Shown here one piece after another: positions 36,776 through 48,158 of a DNA stretch of 64,000 nucleotides (position 1 is the stretch's first letter; every line of letters begins with the position of its first letter). The stretch is from NCBI GenBank assembly GCA_004009845.1, contig RMBW01000061.1, positions 124,001 to 188,000 of the forward strand, read 5' to 3'. A program made the translations under genes and the position numbers. The notes under the pieces are model-generated. The model was not told the origin of the DNA, did no database searches, and saw nothing but the letters and a program-made list of their open reading frames with translations. The stretch comes from Davidsoniella eucalypti. Its lineage: Eukaryota; Ascomycota; Sordariomycetes; Microascales; Ceratocystidaceae.

Positions 36776-38059
36776 CTTGATTTTTGGGGGTTGCCCGGTG
36801 GATCTATAATGCCGATACAATGTTTTTTATAATGGGTGCTTTACGCTAGCTCTACTACCATAATTGTTGTTCTGCCGCTACATGAAAGCCTCTCAAAATC
36901 ACAAAGCAAAAGTGCCCTTAAGAAACCTGTTCAATCTCAATCCCTGCAGCCAACCCTCACACAGTTGCGAGTTACGCCTCTCTATGAGAACTCATACTGA
37001 ATATTATAGGACTCCGGAGTTATATCTGTGGTATGTTGGTAGTCCGAAATGTCAAAGTCGGTTGACAATCAATATCACGCGGAAACTTATAGCTACATAG
37101 TTATAGTTGCCATAGTTATACCTATTGTATAGAAGCCCCGATACTATAATACCCCAGGTCAAGATACCGGCCAACACAATCAAAAGCGGCAACTTACATC
37201 TATAAGATACATATCAAAGTATAGCGGCTACAAACTAGAAATTATCCTGTGTCCGTTATTCCTTCGTTTCTATCTACCTCCTTTAACATACTCCTCCTAT
37301 ATCAACGATCGTCTATTACCAACGAGCTTTTACCGCTGATATTTTTTCACTTAGATTGATCTCAACCCCTGTCGCCAGCCCCAGCTTTGGCTTTTTCCCA
37401 ACACATGTCACCAAAAATTCGGCAGTTTTTTCCTGTGTGGTATCATAGGCAAAAGTCCAAGAAAACAAGTCTGCTTAGCTTTCTCCTACAACTCTCTAGC
37501 CAATCAACGGGTATCCATTTTGACTTTGATGTGAGTTGCCATTGGTCAATGCAAACTCCACTAATATCTTAAAAAGAAGAGCTAAAGGTTTCCCTTGTTA
37601 TCCCACCAACGAAAGTTAAACAGCTACAGGGTCAGATGCCATTTACTCGTAGTTGGTAATCTGTCCAAATTCTACAAGATATCTCTGCACAAAAGTTTAT
37701 TACTAGACTCTACCTTGTATATGTTAACCCTATTATTGAAGTAACCCTAACAATTGGGGGCTTTTTTAATATATTGTTCGATCAGTAACAAAGAGTTCTA
37801 GTTAGTATTTTCACAACAATCAACATTTCCCCAAAAGAATGCATTTTAAAACTGAAACTTCACAGGTAGATCAAATGAAAATGTTGTAAAAATATATAAA
37901 AAGAAGCAAGAATGATAATTATGTATGCTATTCCGCTACATACAAAACCCACTAGCATTTCCAATTCCCACGTCAAGCTACTGAGAAACCGGGAAAAAGC
38001 CACACCGTATCAGACGTATATACTACTAATGACGGAGAAGACTATTGGAAAGAGTCTTT
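36776..38059. other. Intergenic region between cytochrome b5 and capping protein
   Basis: Includes the distal cytochrome b5 promoter and the capping-protein 3' UTR. Only short frames; nothing recognised. Confidence 0.5.
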
Positions 38060-39451
38060 CTACCGTCTAGCGCTACCTCCGCCAATATCCTGACCTAACC
38101 GGTAGTTAGTGATCTTGTCCCACTCAATCTTCTGCCGTGTCACAGGCAACTGTCTGCGTAGGCCCTTGAAGGCACCTTCACTAAGGCCAGTGAAGCCGCG
38201 GTTCAGTTCGTCTTGGTACTTCTTCTCGGCAGTGGAGATCTCCTTGGCTAGGCCAGCACCGGTACCCGATGCGATGTTGATGCCAGTCACCGACTTGTTA
38301 GTTATTAGGCGGACATTGCCGTCTTCGTAGTAGTGTACGTCGACTTTGATTGAGCCTTCGACGTTGTGAGTCGTAGGGTCGTATATGTATAATGATCTCC
38401 AGCGTCCAGACCTATTACTATAAGTTAGAAGACTTGCAACTTGATGAAGTTTAGGTGATAGAATGACGTACCAGAAGTTGTTAGGGCTGTACTTGCTAGC
38501 CACAATGATGACTGCGACTTTGGTGTCATTTTCGGTGGGATAGACACCGAATGAAGCATCGTGGAAGTGCTCGGTGGCATAGGTACGTAGGCTCTTGATG
38601 GATGATTTGCTTGAGAGTCAAAATCGTTAGATTGCCATCCCTAGTTTAAGAGCCTGATCATTATAAACAGTGACTTACATCAAGTCAATATTGTGACTAT
38701 CGACAACATAGCCCTGAACAGCACTGGTCTTTTGCGTAGCATGATCGAAAGCAAAACTAACCGAGTTTTCACTGTCGTAGTAGCGGCCTTCTTCAGCAAC
38801 GTTGTGTGAGCTAATGACAACCTAAGCCCAAAATCTAAGTTAGTATTTGATACAGCACACACACGCACACGATAGTATCGACTAGCATATATGTGCCCGT
38901 CCATATAGAGCGTGTTTGTAGGCTAGCAAGGCTGTTACATACAGGTTGAGCGCCACCAGGCAGTCTCACAGTAGTAAACTGCTCCTCATGGTATTGCTGG
39001 AAAGCAGGACCAAGTTTAGAATCGAGGTTGGTGCCGGGCATTAAGGCCCTAATATCTGTCGAGTTCGCAAGTATGTAAGCGTGCTGAATCTTGTCGTGAA
39101 GGGAGGATAAGTTGGCAATCGTTCCGCAACGGGTATTAACTAACCGGCGACAACATCGGCAAGCTGTGCGCATGATGTTAGCAAGACAATTCAACGAAAT
39201 AGAATAGAAGCGCGACGTTGAGCGCTTTTGCCGTAAGGCGTTACTGGTCGATAGAGGGTTTGCGACAGCCTCTCGGAGAAGGCTATGGGGCTAAGCTTTG
39301 CACCAAGAGAGATCCGCAAGTGGCAGTAGCAGTAGCAAGATGGCGGTGGTAATGGCAGTAGGGAAAGAAGGGTAGAGGGAATAGTAGACGCTCTCACCTG
39401 GCCTGGGGGGGCGCCGGCCACGAAATCAGAGACGATATCGAGGGCGGACAT
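38060..39451 (-). CDS. cap1: F-actin capping protein alpha subunit (CapZ alpha)
   Basis: Six-exon model of 272 residues: 39398-39451, 39145-39163, 38943-39055, 38679-38821, 38472-38609 and 38060-38411. All introns are GT..AG and every junction falls where the family is continuous. Exon 2 is only 19 nt and restores the conserved LADVVAD stretch after APPGQ. Diagnostic blocks include YHEEQFTTVRLPG, SSHNVAEEGRYYD, KYSPNNFW, KVDVHYYEDGNVRL and the C-terminal GLRRQLPVTRQKIEWDKI and YRLGQDIGGG. With the beta subunit it caps barbed ends of actin filaments at cortical patches. Length matches fungal orthologues (about 255-275). No beta subunit is present in the window. Confidence 0.95.
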
Positions 39452-39957
39452 GACTGATATTTGGCAGATAATAGAGCCAAGGTCGAATCGCAATATAGAG
39501 AAAGGAAAGCCAGTGAAAGAGTCGGTCAATCGGACAGTGTCGGTCCTAAGAAATGTGTCGAGGTCTCCTGGATTTTACTAGGCGTTTGGTTGGCTTTACA
39601 GAGAACAAGAACAAGCTTGACTTTTTGGTGCAAAGCTTCAGATCTCCCTCCTTCCAAATCCCAAAAGTGTCAAGGTTCAGGAGTGGAGGCGGGGCAGTTG
39701 TTTTGGGCCCCACAGGAAATAACCTAGCTTGGAGCTCGGGTAATAGATGGGTACTTTGCTTATGCCGGGGTTTACCGCCTAAGAGGATGTATCTCACTAT
39801 TGTTAAGACGATGGCTTCTTCACTTACAGCGACTTACAGTGACAGATTTTGGGTAGCTTGTTTGATAACACTTTATATTGATATATATTCTGGGATTATA
39901 TGATTCTATGTACTCATATCCGTGGTTTAAGCAGTCTCTGTCTGTAATATATCGTTA
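39452..39957. other. Intergenic: capping-protein promoter and E1 beta 3' region
   Basis: About 500 nt; no gene seen. Frames on both strands at 39546-39903 are short and overlap one another. Confidence 0.55.
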
Positions 39958-41216
39958 CTAATAGCTTGTGACTGCCTTCTTGATGCTGTCGTAAATTCCT
40001 ACTAGGGGTTAGCTTGCTGACTTTCTGTATGTAGATATAGATTGAGGTACGTACTGGCAACATCAGGAATGTTGAACTTTTCGTATAGGAGGCCAGGATG
40101 AATGCTCCAGCCAGCGACTCTTTGAACTGGGGATTCTAATCGGATAAACGTTTCTTCATCTTCCTGTATCGATGCAGCGACTTCGGCACCTACACCAGCA
40201 TTCACCATAGACTCGTGAACAACTATGCTGCGGCCAGTTTTGCGTACACTGGCAAACACGGTTTCACGATCCCAAGGATATATAGTTCGTAGATCGATCA
40301 ACTCGACAGTGATACCGAGATCCTTTTCTGCTCGTTCGATAGCTGCCCAGCAGTTGTATAGTGGTTGACCATATGACACTACCGTGACGTCTTTGCCAGC
40401 CTTGATAATCTCTGCCTTGGATAGCGGAAGCGTGTACGGTCTGATGGGAACTTGCTCCACGGCCGCACGGTATAGAATCTTGGGCTCCATGAACACGACG
40501 GGATCGTTGCTGCGGATGGCGCTAAGAAGTAGGCCCTTGGCTTGGATGGGAGACCGCGGTAATACAACACGTAGACCCGGGATATGCGTAAAGAGGGACT
40601 CGGGTGACTGAGAGTGATACATTGCACCATGGCCAACACCGCCGCACGGCATACGAACCGTCAAGCCGCCGACATTACGCCCACAGGCGCCATCGCGATA
40701 GCGGAACTTGGCAGCCTCGTTGACGAGCTGGTCAAAGGCCGGGTAAACATAATCGGCAAACTGAATCTCGGCAATGGGGCGCAGGCCCTCGGCAGCTACG
40801 CCGATGGCAAAGCCCATGATACCCTGCTCACATAGTGGCGTATTGAACACACGGTGACTACCGTATGTTTCGGCAAGCCTCATAGTGCAGCGAAACACAC
40901 CACCGAAAGCGACGTCTTCACCAAAGATCATCACCCGCTCATCTTCCGAGAGCGCCGTTGACAGCGCGTCATTGATAGCCTGGAAGAGATTCATGCGCTG
41001 GGTCGGTCCGCCGCGCACTTCAGCAGAGAGCTCGGGATTTCCCAGCGCTGTCTGGGAATGGTGGGCTAGAAGTGGCGTCGCATTATAGTCTATCGGTAGA
41101 TTTAAGCGTGCGTTTGGCGGGTGTGTGGAATATAAACGGTGTGGAATGACACATGGCCTGCTTTTTCGTGTAATAAAACGGCCTATGCCACTAAATGATC
41201 TCCAAGGGCTAGACAT
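39958..41216 (-). CDS. Branched-chain 2-oxoacid dehydrogenase E1 beta subunit, mitochondrial
   Basis: Two exons, 40055-41216 and 39958-39998, 400 residues. I start at the Met at 41216, giving an Arg/Ser-rich mitochondrial presequence (SSPWRSFSGIGRFITRKSR); an in-frame extension further upstream does not look like a presequence. Motifs match BCKDH E1 beta: MNLFQAINDAL, GEDVAFGGVFRCT (Glu100 probably contacts thiamine diphosphate), FNTPLCEQGIMGFAIG, AEIQFADYVYPAFDQ, and the transketolase C-terminal domain (IDLRTIYPWDRET, HESMVNAGVGAEV). Reading through the intron would give a wrong tail; splicing restores IPDVARIYDSIKKAVTSY. With E1 alpha it decarboxylates the 2-oxoacids of Leu, Ile and Val in the matrix. 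Divergent from the glucanase gene. Confidence 0.95.
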
Positions 41217-42073
41217 TGCGAGAATGTCGAATAAACTCAAAACTGTGATTTTGATAGACGAGGGGGATGGACAATAACTTAAAAGACGGATTTCACAATG
41301 GTTACAGTAAAGGAAAGACAAAGATACAAGTAGCGTCTCCTTTTGTCACTGCAAAACCAGCTCGGAGAACCTTTTTGGCTCTATCAATGCCGTCAGTCAA
41401 AATAGCGGTAAATCTTGGAGAAGCGATAGCCAAAAAGAGAAAGAACGAACAAAGATACACAGAATGTCGGCTTGCGGCGGCCTCGTGGGTTTTTTGTGCC
41501 GAAGGCAGCTACCCCGATAGAAAAGCGTATTGTAAGAGCTGTTTTGTGCATTTATATGCACAATGCATAATGCGCATAATTAGACGCTGGTTGCCCTGCC
41601 AACAAATATTGTCGTCTCTTTTGCTCAAAAAGGAAAGATGGCTAGAGTCGAGTCGAAACAGCAACAAGGGCAGGCACAGGCACATGCATTTATTCGCTAT
41701 TTCCTTGGCCTTTAAATTGAGTAATTGAGATGTGGAACAGTTGTAAAAACATGAACAAGGGCAATTACTGCTTGCTACTTGTCCCAAGCACCAATGCAAC
41801 GAGGGCGTCGTCATGGCTATTACGATTTTTGGCGCTGGGCGTCAATTTGATCAGATGGATTTAGCCTTTGACTCCACTCATAATATTAAGCCTACGAATT
41901 TCGAGGCTTTCACGATCTTTTTGAACTTGCTTGTTTCTTATTCAGTTTTCGTGCCATGAGATTCACAGTCTAAGGAATATTGGGGTTCTTTTCTTCTTTT
42001 TTTTTCTGCCGCTTCCCTTCTTTCTACATTGTACCCGTAGTTTCAATTTCCTTCCATTAGATTCCGGCCAGAT
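41217..42073. promoter_or_regulatory. Shared divergent promoter region of E1 beta and the glucanase
   Basis: 857 nt between two divergent start codons. A 153-codon + frame (41267-41728) lies here; it has mixed composition but no recognised domain, and overlaps the presumed E1 beta leader in antisense, so I do not call it a gene. A 5-codon uORF begins at 41956 in the glucanase leader. Confidence 0.5.
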
Positions 42074-44582
42074 ATGGCTAAGGAAAGCCGTCGCCATCGC
42101 GAAAGGGGAAACGACAGCGAACGAGAAGCTCTGAAATCTAGCAGCCGTCGCCGTAGCCGAGCCCGCAACGAATCGGGCGCCAGGACCGACCGAGAAACGG
42201 ACCATGATATAAGTGAAAGCGACAGAGAGCGCCAAAAGCGTCGCCGTGAGCGCCAACGGAAGCGAGAATCCTCGTCTCACCCTGACCGTGAATCCCGGCG
42301 GCGTTCCTCCCGGCCCGCAGATCGAGAATCCCGAGGTAAAACGACAACGGCAGCAGCTACAACTTCCGACGCAAGACGAAGCCGAGATCACACACGGGAT
42401 CGGACACGAGATCGCACACGAGAACAATCTGAGAGGGATCGTGAGCAGTATCGAGAGCGCATACGCAGTACGTCCCGGCCTGCAGCTGCCTTGGAGCTCG
42501 ATACCGATTCCGATGGAGGCCATGGGGAGGATCCACAGCGCGAAAATCGCCGATTCCGGCCGCGAGACAAGTCACGGCATCGGCCCTCAAAAACAAAAGC
42601 AGTCGCCGCGGCCGGTGCCGTAGGCGCTGCAGCAGCTGTGGCAGGCACCATGGCACATAAAAAGGCCCGCGGACATGAACGGAGCAAGTCCAAGTCACAG
42701 CAGGTATCACAGCCGTTGATGGGTGATATCGGCGCAAGGCGATCCCTCAATGATCCAGGCTCCGGCTCTGGCATGAAGCGCCGCGTCGCCAGTGGCGCAT
42801 ATATGGAGGAGGGCAATGCTCCGGAATATCTCCGGGGTGGCGCAGACCCCGCACGTACTGAATGGCCAGAGAAGATGTACCAGGAAGCTCAGCGTAAAGA
42901 GCGGGAGAAACGCAAACCATTGTTCTCGAAAACTTGGTTCACAAAGAAACGCCTTGGTAAGTACCATCCAGTCTACATCCTCTGCCAGGGTCGGCGCTAA
43001 CCCACCACTAGTTATTATCGGCATTATCTCTGTCATCCTTTTGATCATCATCATCGTCGTTGCAGTAGTTGCCAGTAAAAAGAGTTCCAAATCTTCATCA
43101 AGCAGCTCGTCGTCCTCATCTTCAAGCGCCCGCAACCAAGTTCCTATCGGCGAACGCAATACCGATATGGATCCGTGGTCATGGTACGATACCACCGACT
43201 TCAACATGACCTACACCAACGTTACTGTTGGTAACTTGCCCATCATAGGTCTCAACTCTACATGGGACGACTCTGCCCAAGCCAATAGCAATGTGCCTGC
43301 GCTGAACGAAGACTGGGGTGACTACACATCTCGTCCTGCTCGCGGTGTTAACATTGGAGGCTGGCTTTCCCTCGAGCCGTTCATTGTCCCGTCGCTCTTC
43401 AACTACGCATCTGCCTACAAAATCATTGACGAATACTCGCTCTCGATTAAGCTTGGTGGATCCCTCAAGTCGACACTAGAAAAGCATTACGCTGAATTCA
43501 TCACTGAAGCAGACTTCAAGGCCATGGCGGATGCCGGCCTAGACCATGTTCGCATTCCTTATTCATACTGGGCTGTTCAACTCTATGATGACGACCCGTA
43601 TCTATACCGCACATCTTGGCGCTATCTTCTGCGAGGAATGGAGTGGGCACGCAAGTACGGTCTTCGTGTGAACCTCGATCTTCATGCTCTGCCAGGTAGC
43701 CAGAATGGATGGAATCACAGTGGCCGGCAAGGCGCCATCGGTTGGCTCAACGGGACCAATGGCGACACAAACGCGCAACGCTCTCTCGATGTTCACGATC
43801 GTCTATCCAAGTTCTTCGCGCAAGACCGCTACAAGAACCTCGTGGCCTTCTACGGACTATGTAACGAGCCCAAGATGACGTCTCTCAACACCACCAGCGT
43901 CATAAACTGGACGGAGACAGCCTACAAGAACGTGCGTGGCAACGGTTTAGAAGCTGTCGTGGTCTTTGGAGATGGCTTCATGGGTCTAGATAATTGGCAG
44001 GGTGAGATGACGGGCTATGGAGATAATCTCGTGCTCGACGTACACCAGTACGTCATCTTCAACACCAACCAGATCGTCTACAACCACTCGCAAAAGGTCA
44101 CGTATGCCTGCAACGGCTGGGCAGAGCAGGCCGAGGCGAGTATTGACACCACTACTGGCTTCGGGCCAACCATGTTTGCCGAGTGGTCGCAAGCCGATAC
44201 TGACTGCGCCAAGTACCTCACCAACGTCAACTGGGGCAATCGTTGGGAAGGCACCTACGACACGGGAGACGATAGCACATCTACCATGACGCCGCGCTGC
44301 CCGACAGAAGACTCATCGTGTAGCTGCGATAGTGCCAATGCCGATGCTAGCGAATGGAGCGATACATACAAGACTTTCTTGCTAGAGTTTGCCTCGGCGC
44401 AGATGTATAGCTTCGAAAAGGGGTGGGGCTGGTGGTATTGGACATGGAAGACCGAGTCGGCGCCGCAGTGGAGCTATCAAGCCGGCTTGGATGCTGGGGT
44501 CTTGCCGGCTAAGGCATATGATCGTGACTTCAACTGTGATGACCTGCCCCGTACATATTCGGGTTTAGCGGAGACTTACTAG
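42074..44582 (+). CDS. exgD: Glucan 1,3-beta-glucosidase, GH5, type II membrane protein (ExgD-like)
   Basis: Two exons, 42074-42956 and 43012-44582, 817 residues, close to the about 830 of Aspergillus ExgD. Residues 1-294 are cytosolic and extremely Arg/Ser/Glu/Asp-rich (repeated RDRTRDRTRE-like runs). A single membrane anchor follows at about 295-318 (VIIGIISVILLIIIIVVAVV), then a Ser-rich stalk and the GH5 catalytic domain starting at RGVNIGGWLSLEPF near residue 405. The acid/base is Glu580 in LCNEPK and the likely nucleophile Glu685 in MFAEWSQAD. Several N-glycosylation sequons follow the anchor. It trims or remodels beta-1,3-glucan at the cell surface. Overlapping frames on both strands in the Arg-rich part are by-products of its biased codons. 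Confidence 0.94.
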
Positions 44583-45215
44583 GTCGTATTTTGACACACA
44601 CATAGCCTCCTTTTTCAGTACAAGGTCTAGGATCACGAAGAATGATGACGGTTTAGGCCATACTATGTTGGGCCTCAAATCAGGAGCAGACACCCATCGG
44701 ATCACGTCATTACTGTAATTTTTTTGTTTAGTTTGTTGTTTTTTGTTTTGTTTTGATTGGACATACTATCGCCGGAGTTTCTTTTGCATATATATCATGA
44801 TATCACGGCTACTTGGCTAGCCAACGCACACAATATAGACTATACTTTTCAGTACATAATCACGCAGCGTACAGTTTAATACCTTGGGGTTATATAATTA
44901 ACCCTCAATAATTAAATACTAACTATCGTGCCTAAACGTTTTTCTCATAACAATAACTAACTAATACGTATTGAGGCTTTAAAACTATAAAACAACCAAA
45001 ACTCTGTCGTCCGAGAGGAATGTAGTTATTAATGATTGAGTTTATGAAGGGAATCTTTTCTTGGAAGTAACATGCTAGGAGTTATTTTAGCACTCCTGAG
45101 TTATTACCTAATAGAGGAGAAGGCGCCGTTACTGACAAGACTGCCGTCCTTGAGATTCCTTGAGATACATACAGATATGTATTTCCATAGACATGGATTT
45201 GGTATGAGTCTTGAT
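44583..45215. other. Convergent intergenic region
   Basis: Between the 3' ends of the glucanase and the DUF1399-like gene; AT-rich with T runs near 44719-44755. Nothing else seen. Confidence 0.6.
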
Positions 45216-46222
45216 CTATTTTCCCATCGCTTGTTTCTGCTTATCTTCTAAGTCCTTGTCGCCGTATCCAGAGCCGAGCAGGTTGTTGACGCTGCGGGTT
45301 CGGTCATGTTAGTTGGTCTGTTTATCTGTCTGTGACATAGTACGGGATACAGATGTTCGACTTACTCGGTGACTTTCGCCGCTGGCTCGGAAGCACAGGT
45401 CGTCCAGGGCACCGTGATCTCGGCCCTGCAGTACGTTGTCGGGCACTTGAGCGTATGGGAGGGCGAGTCGTCCAGCAGATCCCACGCACACTTAGTTGCC
45501 TGGGTAAAGGTTTCCTTGGCCTCCGCCGGCGCATTAAAGTTGAAGTCATCATCAATCGCATCGTTGATCGCCTTCCACGGAAAACAAGCCAGCCACATAG
45601 AACGGTGGCCCGAGCGAATGCAGTCCTCTAGGTAATCTCTCGGGTTTAGCATGTGCGTATGCCAGACCATCAAGACATCTAGCGGCGGCAGAGTCTCCGG
45701 CGTCCAGACCATCGCATCGACAGAGGATGTGAAGATTCCGTAGTGGACTGTCTGCGCACGTGTTGCGGGGAGCATGTCGTCGAGGGAGAGTATCCGCTTC
45801 GGGAGAGACTTCCACCACGCCTCATATCGGTGAACGGCACGTGCAACATAAAGCGCCCAGCGCTTCTCACGCAGCAGACTTAGGCCTATCTTGTGCTTCT
45901 CGATCTCCGGGTCGTTTGAGTCCTGTGTTTGCACCGGCTTGTCGGGCATGGCTTCCCGAGACGGCCGTGGGTCAAAGGTCTTGGGTGCGCTTTGGTCGTG
46001 GATGCCCCAGAGACCGTCGTTGTAGCCAATCTCCTCACGCAGCTCCATGAGCGCATGCAGGAAGCGCAAGTGAGCCGTGCATTTAGGCTCGGTAGGCGGG
46101 CCCGGATTGTTGGTGAGGTTGAGACTTTGGCCGGAGAGATTGACACTGGCTTGTCCTTGTCCCACCGAGACCTGATAGGGCGGCAGCTGCTCTACGCGCG
46201 CCAAGTTGCTGTCTGCAGTCAT
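45216..46222 (-). CDS. DUF1399/GRDP-like protein, C-terminally short
   Basis: Two exons, 45366-46222 and 45216-45291, 310 residues. The intron is GT..AG and restores an Asp codon. Fungal DUF1399 (glycine-rich-domain-protein-like) features are clear: an N-terminal helical part (HLRFLHALMELREEIG), ALYVARAVHRYEAWW, and the hallmark DVLMVWHTHMLNPRDYLEDC at about residues 182-201, then SMWLACFPWKAIND and a first Cys pair (KCPTTYC). As I remember the family, a GYGD-L element is followed by a second Cys pair and a further domain of several hundred residues. Here GYGDKDL is present in exon 2 but the protein stops 13 residues later. It may be a truncated paralogue or a genuine short form. Biochemical function is unknown. 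Confidence 0.85.
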
Positions 46223-48158
46223 AGCTTTGGTGTGTGTTTGGCTGGTATCGTGATAGTATGTGTGATGTAATATATCGAGAGATTGACAGTCTAGGTTGGC
46301 AGCGGAGTCAAGGGGACTATCATCTCGTTTTATACTGCCATGGCATCAGCGATTGTTTATTCGATACTTGAATCATATCTGTAGTGCTACCAAAACTGTA
46401 AGCTGATAAGACACAGCTTCCTAAGCCCGGTTTAGTGAAACGTCTCCAAGTACGACCCCCCATGTTCGCCACTTTCTGTATCAAACGCTTGTATATTTGT
46501 ATACATGTGCAAATCTCCAATATTTACAGTGGCTAATAGCCTGTAAGATTGCCGCAGGCAGGCATGGCATCCTAAGCCATATTGGGGAATCCGGGGCTTA
46601 GCCTCTTTTTTTTTTCGCTAAACAAGACATTCTGTCACAAGACCCATATGTGATTACATGTACAACTTCTAATTAATAGGGCCTTCTGCCTTTCAACTAC
46701 CACATCTTCGGTGGCTATCAAAGTTATAGTTATAGTATATATGTACTTATAGCAAGAGAACGAGAACTAAGCCATCAATCTTCCCCTACGCCATTCCATT
46801 TTTGGTACCGAATGTTGCGTCGGGCGTTTGTCTTAGCTTCTAGTGATCTGCTTGCCAGATCGCCCGGTCTTTGAGAAGATTCTGAGCACGTTTCTGCAGA
46901 TTCCTGCATGTCGTGTCTTTTTCTTATCATGTACAAACAAAACTCTACGACTTTATGGGCAAGATAAACATGCAAACAAACCTATCTATCAAATAGAAGC
47001 TCTGAAAACAATAAACAATGCTATCCTTCTGTGAGCTGGTCGTTTCGATCCTCGTACGATGTCAGGTTGAGGCTGGGACGATACATTATAGATAGATCAC
47101 CAAGATTACTACATGAAATCGAGAACTTTACAATAATAAACGACCAAGCCTCTATATGTTCCCACCCACAATGAAACTATAGATGATTATGTAAGTCTAG
47201 TGACATCATAGCCACTATCCTTATTAAAACTAATATCTCGGACTAGTTGTAATTTACATGATATAAACCGAGCTAAGTTTCGCTTATTTATTTACTAATC
47301 GTTCTACATCTTTATATGGATCATGTGGATCCGACTCTAGTGGATCATTAGACGTCGAGAAACCCTAGTGGTCCTCGAAGATTCTCCTATAATGAAGGTC
47401 CAAACTAAAAGGAAAACAGAAGAACAGAGAACACAAAAACAAATTTCGGCATAGGGGAAGCAATGGAGAGACAAGCAGCGCTAGCCTAGCTTAACTTATC
47501 TCTTCACAACCGTCCCCCTAATAGGTTATTGGAAAACACAGAGGAAGCCCAAGATGTTTTCATTATGAGGGAGCAACTCAAGGAGAAGCTATCACAGGTT
47601 TGTGTTGACATGATCAAATCAAGCGCAAAGCACAACACGAGAAGAGCCGGAAATGTCGGGCAACTGGAACCTTCAAAGTGTTCAAGTGTAAGTGTAAATC
47701 TCTGAACGGCGGAGATGAGGCTCGGGAGACCAGCGATCGCGAAAAGTGTAGAGAAAAGGGGGTCGAGAGGGGAAGAAACAGGCTCAAGGCCTCACAAAAC
47801 GGTGCATCATGAAATAAATCAATAGGTGCGAGAGAATGGACAGCGACATTGGTGATATGTGCTGGCCCCTTCCCCCTAGGTTTCTAAGTTTCGCTTAGTT
47901 TATGTACATACATATATTTGACTGTGTAGCCCTTATAAACAGAGCCCTTTATATAATATCTTCACTATGTTTAACGTCCACCTTAATCAGAAGATAGGAA
48001 CGATACGAGGTCAATAATTTTAGCTCAGAAGGTTTGGGTAACCAAGTAGATACATCAATCGTAGATTCTTTTACCCTCCCATTTTAGCTAAGATACCCGA
48101 TAAAACAAAAACGAACTAAATCAAACTATACTAATCACGAGATTATACAAGACATATT
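46223..48158. other. Intergenic region, no gene seen
   Basis: Promoter of the DUF1399-like gene at the left and the 3' region of the 1856-residue protein at the right. AT-rich; only short frames on both strands. Confidence 0.5.

Noticed and set aside
38855..38872. Short CA-rich run (ACACACACGCACACG)
   Set aside because: A brief imperfect dinucleotide tract inside a capping-protein intron; unremarkable.
42074..43000. Several long overlapping frames on both strands over the glucanase N-terminus
   Set aside because: Arg/Ser/Glu-rich codons leave all frames open; the spliced glucanase frame explains the region.
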